Of a stretch of 43,836 nt of DNA, positions 18,434 through 25,324 are shown one piece after another. Every line of letters starts with the position of its first letter. Positions within the stretch are counted from its first letter, which is position 1. Under the pieces are notes generated by a model, which was not told where the DNA came from, made no database searches, and saw only the letters and a program-made list of their open reading frames with translations. This stretch comes from Microbacteriaceae bacterium (lineage in GTDB: Bacteria > Actinomycetota > Actinomycetes > Actinomycetales > Microbacteriaceae): positions 1-43,836 of the forward strand of contig JAODMO010000053.1 in the NCBI GenBank assembly GCA_025464995.1. Direction: 5' to 3'. The position numbers and the translations under genes are program-made.

Positions 18434-19588
18434 ATGCCGACCGCAGTCATCGTTGACGCCATCCGTACGCCCTCCGGGCGAGGAAAGCCGGGCGGGCAGC
18501 TGGCGCGCCACCATCCCGTCGACCTGTTGGCCCACGTGCTCGAGACGCTCGTCGGACGAAGCGGCGTCGACCCCGCGACGATCGACGATGTCATCGCCGG
18601 ATGCCTCTCCCAGGTCGGCACGCAGGCGGTCAACATCGCGCGCAACGCCGTGCTCGCTGCGGGCTTGCCCGAGGCGGTGCCGGCGACGACGATCGACCGG
18701 CAGTGCGGCTCGAGCCAGCAGGCTGCGACCTTCGCGGCGCAGGGTGTGATGGCCGGGGCGTATGACGTCGTCATCGCGTGCGGCGTCGAGCTGATGAGCA
18801 GCCATCCGATCAACGTGGCGACGTCGGGCGACGACCCGTTCGGGCCCCGGGTTCGTGCGCGTTACCCCGAGGGACTGGTCGGGCAGGGCGTATCCGCCGA
18901 GCTCATCGCCGCGACGTGGGGCCTGGAGCGGGAGGCCCTCGACGCGTTCTCGGCGCGATCGCACCGGCTCGCAGCATCCGCCGACTTCTCGACCGAGGTC
19001 ATCGCGGTCGACGGCGTCACGACCGACGAGACGGTGCGACCGACCACCACGGCCTTGTCGCTCGCGGCCCTCAAGCCCGCCTTCCGCGACGAGGAGATCG
19101 CGGCCCGCTTCCCGCAGATCGACTGGCGCATCACCGCGGGCAATTCCTCACCCCTGACGGATGGCGCGTCGGCGGTGCTCATCATGAGCGAGGATCGGGC
19201 GCGGCAGCTGGGGCTCACGCCGCGCGCCCGGTTCCACTCCTCCGCCGTCGTGGGCTCCGACCCCGTGGAGATGCTCATGGGCGTCGTGCCCGCGACCCGG
19301 AAGGTGCTCGAGCGCGCGAGGCTCACCGTCGACGACATCGACACCTTCGAGGTCAACGAGGCGTTCGCGTCGGTGCCGCTCGCGTGGCAGGCCGAGTTCG
19401 GTGCCGACCCTGCCCGCGTGAACCCGCGCGGCGGGGCGATCGCGCTCGGCCACGCCCTCGGATCGAGCGGAACCCGCCTGCTGGGCACGATGCTCAATAC
19501 CCTCGAGCAGACCGGCGGACGCTACGGGCTGCAGGTGATGTGCGAGGGCGGCGGCATGGCCAACGCGACGATCATCGAGCGGCTGTAA
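18434..19588 (+). CDS. Thiolase (acetyl-CoA C-acyltransferase)
   Basis: 384-aa thiolase that cleaves 3-ketoacyl-CoA with CoA or condenses two acyl-CoAs. The nucleophilic Cys91 is in DRQCGSSQQA, His340 is in NPRGGAIALGHALGSSGTR, and Cys370 is in MCEGGGMANATIIE, so the full triad is present. VEINEAF-like EVNEAFASVPLAW is also present. An upstream in-frame ATG at 18425 is possible, but the ATG at 18434 matches the family N-terminus (TAVIVDAIRTPSGR) and the leaderless spacing. Divergent from the acyl-CoA ligase. Catabolic (FadA/FadI-like) use is more likely than PHB synthesis, since no reductase or synthase lies nearby. Confidence 0.93.
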   Translation: MPTAVIVDAIRTPSGRGKPGGQLARHHPVDLLAHVLETLVGRSGVDPATIDDVIAGCLSQVGTQAVNIARNAVLAAGLPEAVPATTIDRQCGSSQQAATFAAQGVMAGAYDVVIACGVELMSSHPINVATSGDDPFGPRVRARYPEGLVGQGVSAELIAATWGLEREALDAFSARSHRLAASADFSTEVIAVDGVTTDETVRPTTTALSLAALKPAFRDEEIAARFPQIDWRITAGNSSPLTDGASAVLIMSEDRARQLGLTPRARFHSSAVVGSDPVEMLMGVVPATRKVLERARLTVDDIDTFEVNEAFASVPLAWQAEFGADPARVNPRGGAIALGHALGSSGTRLLGTMLNTLEQTGGRYGLQVMCEGGGMANATIIERL

Positions 19589-19637
19589 CACGGCGTAAGC
19601 GCGGGTCACACTGGGGAGGAAGCACCCGATCGATGCC

Positions 19638-19643
19638 TAGGGT
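19638..19643 (+). promoter_or_regulatory. Predicted -10 box for the CAT-anticodon tRNA
   Basis: TAGGGT ends 10 nt before the tRNA 5' end at 19654. No clear -35 was seen. Confidence 0.35.
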
Positions 19644-19653
19644 TGGTCAACAT

Positions 19654-19730
19654 CGCGGCGTGCCCAAGTGGTCAAAGGGAACGGACTCATAACCCGTCAT
19701 TCGCAGGTTCGAATCCTGCCGTCGCGTCCA
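19654..19730 (+). tRNA. tRNA with CAT anticodon (Met or Ile2), CCA encoded
   Basis: Hand-folded cloverleaf. The acceptor CGCGGCG (19654-19660) pairs with CGTCGCG (19720-19726) with one G-U. The D-arm is CCC / GGG with loop AAGTGGTCAAA. The anticodon arm ACGGA / CCCGT has loop CTCATAA, with CAT at 19688-19690 and an A-C mismatch at the base of the loop. The variable loop is CATTC, and the T-arm is GCAGG TTCGAAT CCTGC. CCA is encoded at 19728-19730. Two features are odd. The discriminator base is U, whereas Met and Ile tRNAs normally carry A. The three-pair D-stem looks like a Tyr/Leu-type tRNA although the variable loop is short. C1-G72 is paired, which argues against an initiator. The identity is therefore uncertain. 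Confidence 0.85.
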
Positions 19731-19740
19731 GGTCAACGCC

Positions 19741-20331
19741 TCAACCCGCCGCGACGCCGAGCAGCCACCGGTTCGCCTCCAGGAACCTCCGCACCCTCCG
19801 CGACTGCACGACCCAGAGCGCGACGCTCCCCGCAATGGCGACAACCACCAGCACGGCGCCCACCAAGGCCAGACGGTTCGGCCCGGTCGAGGCACTGATC
19901 GCCATGGTGAGCTGCGACAGCAGGAGGCCAGCACACAGCAGCACCAGCTGCGCCTGCTGAAAGGCGAGGTACGGCAGCAGCGCCACGGCGCACTTCGTCG
20001 CGAGCACCCGGTCGTCGAGGCTGAGCTCCCCGTCGCGGCCTTTGACGACGACATCCGTGACCGGGTCCCCCGGCGGGAAGGCGCCGTGGATGCGTGCGCG
20101 GGCACACCTTCCCAAGCGGAGCAGCGCGACGAGGCAGGCGAGGGAGGCCGTGAGAGCCGCGAACATCAGCGAGAAGCCGAGGATCACGGGCGCAGATACC
20201 GGCGCGTCGTCGAGCATCCGGAAGGCGACGACGAGAAGCGGGAAGGCGATCGCCGCCCCGACGCCGAAGGCCAGAACGACCATCCGCACCTGCCTCGCGA
20301 CATATCGCCGCGGGTACGGGTGCCAGATCAT
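19741..20331 (-). CDS. Hypothetical four-helix membrane protein
   Basis: 196-aa protein not recognised as a named family. Four hydrophobic segments: about 17-37 (MVVLAFGVGAAIAFPLLVVAF), 46-72 (VILGFSLMFAALTASLACLVALL), 127-148 (LVLLCAGLLLSQLTMAI) and 157-178 (LALVGAVLVVVAIAGSVALWVV). A hydrophilic loop of about 50 residues sits between helices 2 and 3. The ATG at 20331 is chosen; a TTG at 20343 is an alternative, and a TTGCAT lies 6 nt before the ATG. It ends 10 nt downstream of the tRNA 3' end, facing it. Function unknown. Confidence 0.7.
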   Translation of the reverse strand: MIWHPYPRRYVARQVRMVVLAFGVGAAIAFPLLVVAFRMLDDAPVSAPVILGFSLMFAALTASLACLVALLRLGRCARARIHGAFPPGDPVTDVVVKGRDGELSLDDRVLATKCAVALLPYLAFQQAQLVLLCAGLLLSQLTMAISASTGPNRLALVGAVLVVVAIAGSVALWVVQSRRVRRFLEANRWLLGVAAG

Positions 20332-20389
20332 GCCGTCATGCAACCACGCTGCGGGGTCGAGCGTCAGTACTTGACAGGCCGCGCGGCCG

Positions 20390-21403
20390 TCAGCCCCGCA
20401 ACCACTCGGTCAGCCGCTCGAGAGGCCACGTCGTCACGATCCGGTCGGCCGGCACACCGGCCGAGGCCGCGCGGGCGGCGCCATACGGCAGGAAGTCGAG
20501 CTGGCCCGGCGCGTGGGCGTCGGTGTCGATGCTGAACAGGCAGCCGGCATCCAGCGCCTCGCGGATGAGTCGGCTGGGCGGATCGCGTCGTTCCGGCCGG
20601 GAGTTGATCTCGACGGCGACGCCGTTCTCGGCGCAGGCCGCGAACACGGCCGCGGAGTCGAACTGCGACTCGCCCCGCGTGCCGCGCGACCCCTCGACGA
20701 GCCGCCCGGTGACGTGGCCCAAGACGTTGGTGTGCGGGTTGCGCACGGCGGCGAGCATCCGTGCCGTCATGAGGGGCGCGTCCATCTTGAGCTTCGAGTG
20801 CACGCTCGCTACGACGACGTCGAGGCGCTCGAGCAGGTCGGGCGTCTGGTCGAGCTCGCCCTCGTCGAGGATGTCGACCTCGATGCCGCTGAGCAGGCGG
20901 AATACCTGCGAACCGGCGTTGATGCGCTCGACCGCCTCGAGCTGCTGCTCGAGGCGCTCGACGGTGAGCCCGTTCGCGACCTTGAGGTGCGGCGAGTGGT
21001 CGGTGAGCGCGAGGTAGTCGCGGCCGAGACGACGGGCGGCCGCGACCATGTCGCCGATGGGCGTCGTGCCGTCCGACCACTCGCTGTGGCTGTGCAGGTC
21101 GCCGCGCAACTGCTCCAGCAACTCCTCGCCGCCCGTGGCGAGCGGCTTCGCGCCCTTCCCGCGCAGGGCCGCCAGGTACTCGGGCACTCCGCCGTCGAGA
21201 GACTCGCGGATGACCTCGAAGGTGCGCCCGCCGATGCCCTTGGTGTTCTGCAGCCGGCCGTCACCCGCTTGCGCCGCGAGCTCGTCGGCGGGCAAGTCGG
21301 CGATCGCCCCCGCCGCGGTGCGGAATGCCCGCACCTTGAAAACGGGGGCGAGCTCCCTTTCGAGCCAGAAGGCGATCTCGGTGAGCGCGTCGTGGGCTTC
21401 CAT
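20390..21403 (-). CDS. HhH-PHP phosphoesterase (PolX-like without polymerase domain)
   Basis: 337-aa protein. Residues 1 to about 100 resemble the 8-kDa helix-hairpin-helix domain of family X DNA polymerases (LTEIAFWLERE..FKVRAFRTAAGAI and LQNTKGIGGRTFEVI). A complete PHP metal-dependent phosphoesterase domain follows: DLHSHSEWSDG, ALTDHSP, GIEVDIL, VASVHSKL, GHVTGR, EINSRPERRDPP and SIDTDAHAPGQLDFLPYG. The polymerase palm that lies between these in PolX is absent. A role as a DNA-end 3'-phosphatase or exonuclease, or a histidinol-phosphatase-like role, is possible. CAGAAT lies 6 nt before the ATG at 21403 and suggests leaderless initiation. Confidence 0.88.
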   Translation of the reverse strand: MEAHDALTEIAFWLERELAPVFKVRAFRTAAGAIADLPADELAAQAGDGRLQNTKGIGGRTFEVIRESLDGGVPEYLAALRGKGAKPLATGGEELLEQLRGDLHSHSEWSDGTTPIGDMVAAARRLGRDYLALTDHSPHLKVANGLTVERLEQQLEAVERINAGSQVFRLLSGIEVDILDEGELDQTPDLLERLDVVVASVHSKLKMDAPLMTARMLAAVRNPHTNVLGHVTGRLVEGSRGTRGESQFDSAAVFAACAENGVAVEINSRPERRDPPSRLIREALDAGCLFSIDTDAHAPGQLDFLPYGAARAASAGVPADRIVTTWPLERLTEWLRG

Positions 21404-21409
21404 GACGTC

Positions 21410-21415
21410 ATTCTG
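21410..21415 (-). promoter_or_regulatory. Predicted -10 box of a leaderless transcript (PHP gene)
   Basis: CAGAAT, GACGTC, ATG at 21403. It is weaker than the TANNNT boxes elsewhere. Confidence 0.4.
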
Positions 21416-21474
21416 CCCGAGGCGGCCGCGCGGCGCGCGCCCTCGAAGAGCCCGCCCGCCGGGTCAACGCACGA

Positions 21475-21524
21475 GGGGCGGCATAGTGCTGCTGCGGCGC
21501 ACCGCGAGAACAATATGCCGCCCC
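21475..21524. repeat. REP-like palindrome, family 1, copy B
   Basis: A 50-bp imperfect palindrome with arms GGGGCGGCATAGTGCTGCTG and CAATATGCCGCCCC around a GCGG/CCGC tip. It lies just past the nrdB stop, where it may also serve as a 3'-end hairpin for the RNR operon. It shares the CGGCATA(T)TG core with copies at 4529 and 26587. Confidence 0.65.
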
Positions 21525-21550
21525 TGGAGCGGTGCCGCTAGGCGGTGCCG

Positions 21551-22552
21551 CTAGGCGTTGGCGGGCGCCTTCGACGTGGCCGACGCGTTCGACTCGTACG
21601 ACGTGTTGGTCGACTCGAAGAAGTTGACGAGCTGCAGTGTGTCGTTCGCCGCGGCCATCCACTTCGCCGGGTTGGAGACGTTGTAGTGCGCGTCGAACCC
21701 GAGTTCCTCGAGACGACGGTCGGCCAGGTATTTCACGTACTGGTTGATGTACGTGGCGTTGAGGCCGAGGATGCCGTTGGGGAGCAGGTCGCGGTTGTAC
21801 TCCTCCTCCATCTCCACGGCGTCGAGGATCATCTGCTTGATCTCCGCCGCGAACTCCTCGGTGCCGACCTCGGGGTTCTCCTCGAGCACGGTGAGGATGA
21901 GGTTGATGCCGAACTTGAGGTGCAGGCTCTCGTCGCGGACGACCCAGTCCATGAGCGAGCCGAAGTTGCGCAACAGGTTTCGCTGGCGGAACGACAGGGC
22001 CACCATGAAGCCCGAGTAGAACCAGACGCCCTCGAGGATGACGTTGTACGCCACGAGGTTGCGCACGAAGTCCTGCTTGCCCTCGACGGTCGTGATGTCG
22101 AGAGTCTGCTCCGTCATGCGACGGATGAACTTCATCTCGAACTCCTCCTTGCGCGCCATCGAGGGGATGTCGACGTGCGAGTTGTACGCCGCCTCCCGGT
22201 CGATGGGGAAGGTCTCGAGCACGTACTCGAAGCTCATGCAGTGGTTCGCCTCTTCCCACATCTGCTTCGCGAGGTAGATGCTGCACTCGGCGGCGGAGAC
22301 GTACGGGTACACGCCGAAGGCCAGCGCCTTGTTGACGAGCAGTTCGTTCGGGTTGAAGTAGCTCATGAGGAAGGTCACCGCGTGGCGCTCTTCATCCGAC
22401 ATCTTCTTGAAGTCGGCGATGTCTTCGCCCAGCTGGATCTCGTTCGGGAACCAGGTGTTCGCCACGGCCTGGTCGTACAGGTCCATCGCCCACTGGTACT
22501 TGATCGGTTTGAGGAGGAGGCCGTCTTGCAGGCCGGTTCCGAGTATTCCCAT
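21551..22552 (-). CDS. nrdB: Ribonucleotide reductase class Ic beta subunit (Phe in place of radical Tyr)
   Basis: 333-aa metal-cofactor subunit of aerobic class I RNR. Metal ligands are Glu70, Glu101, His104, Glu174, Glu208 and His211. The spacing is identical to Chlamydia trachomatis R2 (E89, E120, H123, E193, E227, H230) with a constant offset of 19. The residue four after the first His, the radical Tyr in class Ia/Ib, is Phe108 (EANHCMSF). The first ligand is Glu rather than Asp. Both are the class Ic signature, which uses a Mn(IV)/Fe(III) oxidant without a tyrosyl radical. No nrdI or nrdH is adjacent, which fits. Third gene of the nrdA operon; a weak AGGAAG lies upstream of the ATG. Confidence 0.95.
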   Translation of the reverse strand: MGILGTGLQDGLLLKPIKYQWAMDLYDQAVANTWFPNEIQLGEDIADFKKMSDEERHAVTFLMSYFNPNELLVNKALAFGVYPYVSAAECSIYLAKQMWEEANHCMSFEYVLETFPIDREAAYNSHVDIPSMARKEEFEMKFIRRMTEQTLDITTVEGKQDFVRNLVAYNVILEGVWFYSGFMVALSFRQRNLLRNFGSLMDWVVRDESLHLKFGINLILTVLEENPEVGTEEFAAEIKQMILDAVEMEEEYNRDLLPNGILGLNATYINQYVKYLADRRLEELGFDAHYNVSNPAKWMAAANDTLQLVNFFESTNTSYESNASATSKAPANA

Positions 22553-22584
22553 TGTTGTGTCTTCTTCCTAGATCTGGCGGGCCG

Positions 22585-22650
22585 CTACTGGCAGCTGTCG
22601 CACTGCAGGTCGTCCATCGGGTCAACGGGCACGTAATACTCTTCGTTCAT
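22585..22650 (-). CDS. 21-aa peptide ending in CxxC, candidate detached redox tail of NrdA
   Basis: A short ORF whose ATG shares its A with the nrdA stop (TAATG). GGAGG lies about 9 nt upstream within the end of nrdA, an ideal coupled-initiation signal. The product starts MNEEYYVPVDPMDD and ends LQCDSCQ, so it carries a C-terminal Cys-x-x-Cys. In class I RNRs such a cysteine pair at the flexible C-terminus of NrdA re-reduces the active site. The NrdA encoded here ends in a Gly/Ala/Pro-rich tail with no Cys. I infer that this peptide supplies the missing redox pair in trans or through -1 frameshifting from nrdA. It is too short to name with certainty. Confidence 0.6.
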   Translation of the reverse strand: MNEEYYVPVDPMDDLQCDSCQ

Positions 22651-25091
22651 TACTTCGCTCCTCCGAATCCGAATCCCTTGCGCGGAGCGGCCGCGGCAAC
22701 CGGCTCGGCCGCCGCCGGAGCGGAACCGAAGCCCTTACGAACGCCGCCGGACGCGTCCTCCGACTTGTTCACCTTGACGGTGGACTGCTCGGCGGTGTGG
22801 CGCGGCTTCATGTGCAGGTAGTAGGTGGTCTTCACTCCACGCTCCCACGCCCCCATGTAGATCTCCATCATGTCGCCGATGTCGCGCGTCTCGAGGTACA
22901 TGTTGCGGCTGATCGCCTGGTCGATCCACTTCTGGGCGCGAGCCGCGACCTCGAGGAACGAGTACGGCGACAGTTGGAAGCTGGTCTTGTACGTGGCCTT
23001 GATGTCGTCGGGGATCGACGCGATGTTCTGGATGTCGCCCTGACTGCGCAGGATGGTCTCCTTGGTCGAGTCCCAGATGCCGAGGCGCTGCAGGTCGGTC
23101 ACGAGGTTGCGGTTGACCTCGAGGAACTTGCCGTTCGAGGTCGCGCGGCTGAAGATCTGCGAGAACTGCGGGTCGAAGCCCGGCGTCGTTCCCGCAACGA
23201 GACCGATGGATGCTGTCGGCGCGATCGCCATCAGGGTCGCGTTGCGCATTCCGCCCTTGACCTTGAGGCGCAGGGCGTCCCAGTCGAGGCGGGTCTTGCG
23301 GTTGACCTTGATCTCCTGGCCGCGGTCGGCTTCGGTGAGGGCGATGGTGTCGATGGGAACGAGTCCCTGCGCCCAGCGGCTGCCGGCGAAGTTCGCGTAG
23401 GCACCACGCTCCTGGGCGAGGTTCGCGCTCTCGTCGATCGCCGCGTAGGAGACGTGCTCCATGATCTCGTCGATCAGGTCGTACGACTCTTCGCTCTCAT
23501 AGCTGATGCCCATGCGCTCGATGATGTCGGTGAAGCCCATGACTCCCAGCCCGACGGCGCGGTTCTGCTCGTTGGAGAAGTCCGCCTCCTTCACGCTCGA
23601 ACGCGTGATGTCGATGAGGTTGTCGAGCTGGCGCACGGCGAGGCGGGCGCTCTCCTCGATCTTCGAGAAGTCGAGCTTCGACGAATCATCCAGGTGGCGC
23701 GACAGGTTGATCGACGCGAGGTTGCAGACGGAGACGTTGTCTTCGTCCTGCGGCAGCGTGATCTCGGTGCACAGGTTGGAGAGGTGGATGGTGCCCGTGT
23801 TGTTGTTGAGCGCACGGTTGTTGATCGTGTCTTTCCAGGTGAGCCACGGGTGGCTCGTGGTCTGGAGGGAGATGAGAATCGACTTGAACTGCTCGCGAGC
23901 GCCGATCTTCTTGAACATGCGCATCTGGCCGGCCTCGGCCTTGGCCACGTACTCGTTGTAGCGGGTCGAGAACGCCTGGCCGTACAGCTCGTTGAGGTCG
24001 GAGACCTCGAGCGGGTCGAACAGGTACCAGTCCTGGTCGTTCTGCACGCGCTTCATGAACTCGTCGCTGATCCAGACCGCGGTGTTGGCGGTGCGCGTGC
24101 GGCGGTACGGGTCGCCGGAGTTCTGGCGGAGGTCGAGGAACTCCGGGAAGTCCATGTGCCAGTTCTCCATGTAGAAACAGAGAGCGCCGAACTTCTTACC
24201 GCCGCGGCTCACCGCCCGCAGGATCGAGTCGATGGTGTGCATGAACGGGATGGGACCCGTCGACGTCGTGTTGTTCGACCGGATGGGCGAACCCTGAGCA
24301 CGCAGCTTCGTCACCGAGAGCCCGATTCCGCCGGTGCCCTTGGTGAGCCACATCACGTCGCGAGTCGTCTTCGCGATGTGCTCCATGTCGTCCTGCATCT
24401 CCATGACGAAGCAGTTCGCGAGCTGGGGGTAGACGGTGCCCGCGTTGACCAGCGTGGAGCCGGCCGCGAGGTACTCGAGCTTCGACATCTTCTCGTAGAA
24501 GGCGATGGCGTGCTCGGTGGGGTTCGCCTCGTTGAGCGAGAGGCCCATCGCGATGCGCATCCAGAAGTACTGCGGAACCTCGAGGGAGTCGCCGTTGCGT
24601 CCCTTGATGCCGTAGCGGTTGTTGAGCGTGACGACCCCGATGTACTTGAGCAGCTCGTCGTGGGCGGGCTCGAGCGCGGCGGAGAGGGCTGCGAAGTCGA
24701 AGAGCGAGGTCAGGCGGGAATCGAGCAGGCCTTCTTCGACGCCACGACGCACGTTGGCCTCGAAGTGGCTGGCGTGCAGCGACTTGAGCTCGTCGGCGCC
24801 GGAGTAGTCGCCGAGCACGCGCTTGTAGATGGTCTTCAGCAGCAGGCGGGCGGCCACGACGTCGAACGCCGGGTCGTCTTTCACGTTCTGGAGTGCGACC
24901 TGGATGACCGCCTCGTCGAGCTGCTGAGTGGTGATGCCGTCGAACAGCGTCAGCTCGAGCTCGGACGCTATCTGCGTGACCCAGGTGATGTTGTCATCGA
25001 GGCCGTACGTGGCGTGCTCGATGGCGAGGTTGATCTTGTTGGCGTCGTACGGCTCCCGCTCGCCGTTGCGCTTTACTACTGTGATTCCCAC
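22650..25091 (-). CDS. nrdA: Ribonucleotide reductase class I alpha subunit
   Basis: 813-aa catalytic subunit reducing NDPs to dNDPs. A single ATP-cone at residues 1 to about 95 (VVKRNGEREPYDANKIN) gives allosteric activity control. Active-site residues are Cys227 (QLANCFV), Asn439-Cys441-Glu443 (SNLCTEI) and Cys456 (CNLASIN). The radical-path tyrosines are Tyr757-Tyr758 (KTTYYLHMKPRHT). The C-terminal tail repeats RKGFG twice and lacks the usual redox Cys pair; a coupled 21-codon ORF with CxxC follows. The GTG start at 25091 is chosen because AGGAG lies 5 nt upstream; the longer upstream frame would run through the NrdR boxes. Confidence 0.96.
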   Translation of the reverse strand: MGITVVKRNGEREPYDANKINLAIEHATYGLDDNITWVTQIASELELTLFDGITTQQLDEAVIQVALQNVKDDPAFDVVAARLLLKTIYKRVLGDYSGADELKSLHASHFEANVRRGVEEGLLDSRLTSLFDFAALSAALEPAHDELLKYIGVVTLNNRYGIKGRNGDSLEVPQYFWMRIAMGLSLNEANPTEHAIAFYEKMSKLEYLAAGSTLVNAGTVYPQLANCFVMEMQDDMEHIAKTTRDVMWLTKGTGGIGLSVTKLRAQGSPIRSNNTTSTGPIPFMHTIDSILRAVSRGGKKFGALCFYMENWHMDFPEFLDLRQNSGDPYRRTRTANTAVWISDEFMKRVQNDQDWYLFDPLEVSDLNELYGQAFSTRYNEYVAKAEAGQMRMFKKIGAREQFKSILISLQTTSHPWLTWKDTINNRALNNNTGTIHLSNLCTEITLPQDEDNVSVCNLASINLSRHLDDSSKLDFSKIEESARLAVRQLDNLIDITRSSVKEADFSNEQNRAVGLGVMGFTDIIERMGISYESEESYDLIDEIMEHVSYAAIDESANLAQERGAYANFAGSRWAQGLVPIDTIALTEADRGQEIKVNRKTRLDWDALRLKVKGGMRNATLMAIAPTASIGLVAGTTPGFDPQFSQIFSRATSNGKFLEVNRNLVTDLQRLGIWDSTKETILRSQGDIQNIASIPDDIKATYKTSFQLSPYSFLEVAARAQKWIDQAISRNMYLETRDIGDMMEIYMGAWERGVKTTYYLHMKPRHTAEQSTVKVNKSEDASGGVRKGFGSAPAAAEPVAAAAPRKGFGFGGAK

Positions 25092-25152
25092 GAATGCTCC
25101 TAAAAAGTACCCCGGATGGCCATGACTCTCGTACGCCGACCCGGCTGTTCCA

Positions 25153-25168
25153 CCACTATATATGGGGC
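25153..25168. promoter_or_regulatory. NrdR box, distal pair member 1
   Basis: CCACTATATATGGGGC fits the 16-bp NrdR consensus ACAC(A/T)ATATAT(A/T)GTGT at most core positions. It lies 62 nt upstream of the nrdA start. It forms a pair with the box at 25184-25199, 31 bp apart start to start, the usual three-helical-turn spacing for NrdR repression of RNR genes. The nrdR gene is not in the window. Confidence 0.8.
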
Positions 25169-25183
25169 CACTCACGAAAGCGA

Positions 25184-25199
25184 TCCCCATATGTAGTGG
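25184..25199. promoter_or_regulatory. NrdR box, pair member 2
   Basis: TCCCCATATGTAGTGG, the second NrdR-type box. The two boxes form an overall inverted repeat (CCACTATATATGGGG facing CCCCATATGTAGTGG). Confidence 0.78.
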
Positions 25200-25312
25200 G
25201 CGTGTCCTCCACAGGTGTGGATAACTTTGTCCACAAGTGCACAGGCTAAAACGGGCCGCCGACATGGGTTTCGATGCCATCCGCCTCGCCGCCCGGGGTT
25301 CGGCCGACTCCC

Positions 25313-25318
25313 TAGAAT
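25313..25318 (+). promoter_or_regulatory. Predicted -10 box of a leaderless transcript (MFS gene)
   Basis: TAGAAT, GGGCCA, GTG at 25325. No SD. Confidence 0.55.
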
Positions 25319-25324
25319 GGGCCA

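Noticed and set aside
22797..25103. A 768-codon plus-strand frame opposite nrdA
   Set aside because: Antisense shadow of a clear catalytic gene, with biased composition.
22650..25280. A longer NrdA starting upstream of 25091
   Set aside because: The extra 63 residues do not resemble an ATP-cone, would cover the NrdR boxes, and the GTG at 25091 has an ideal AGGAG.
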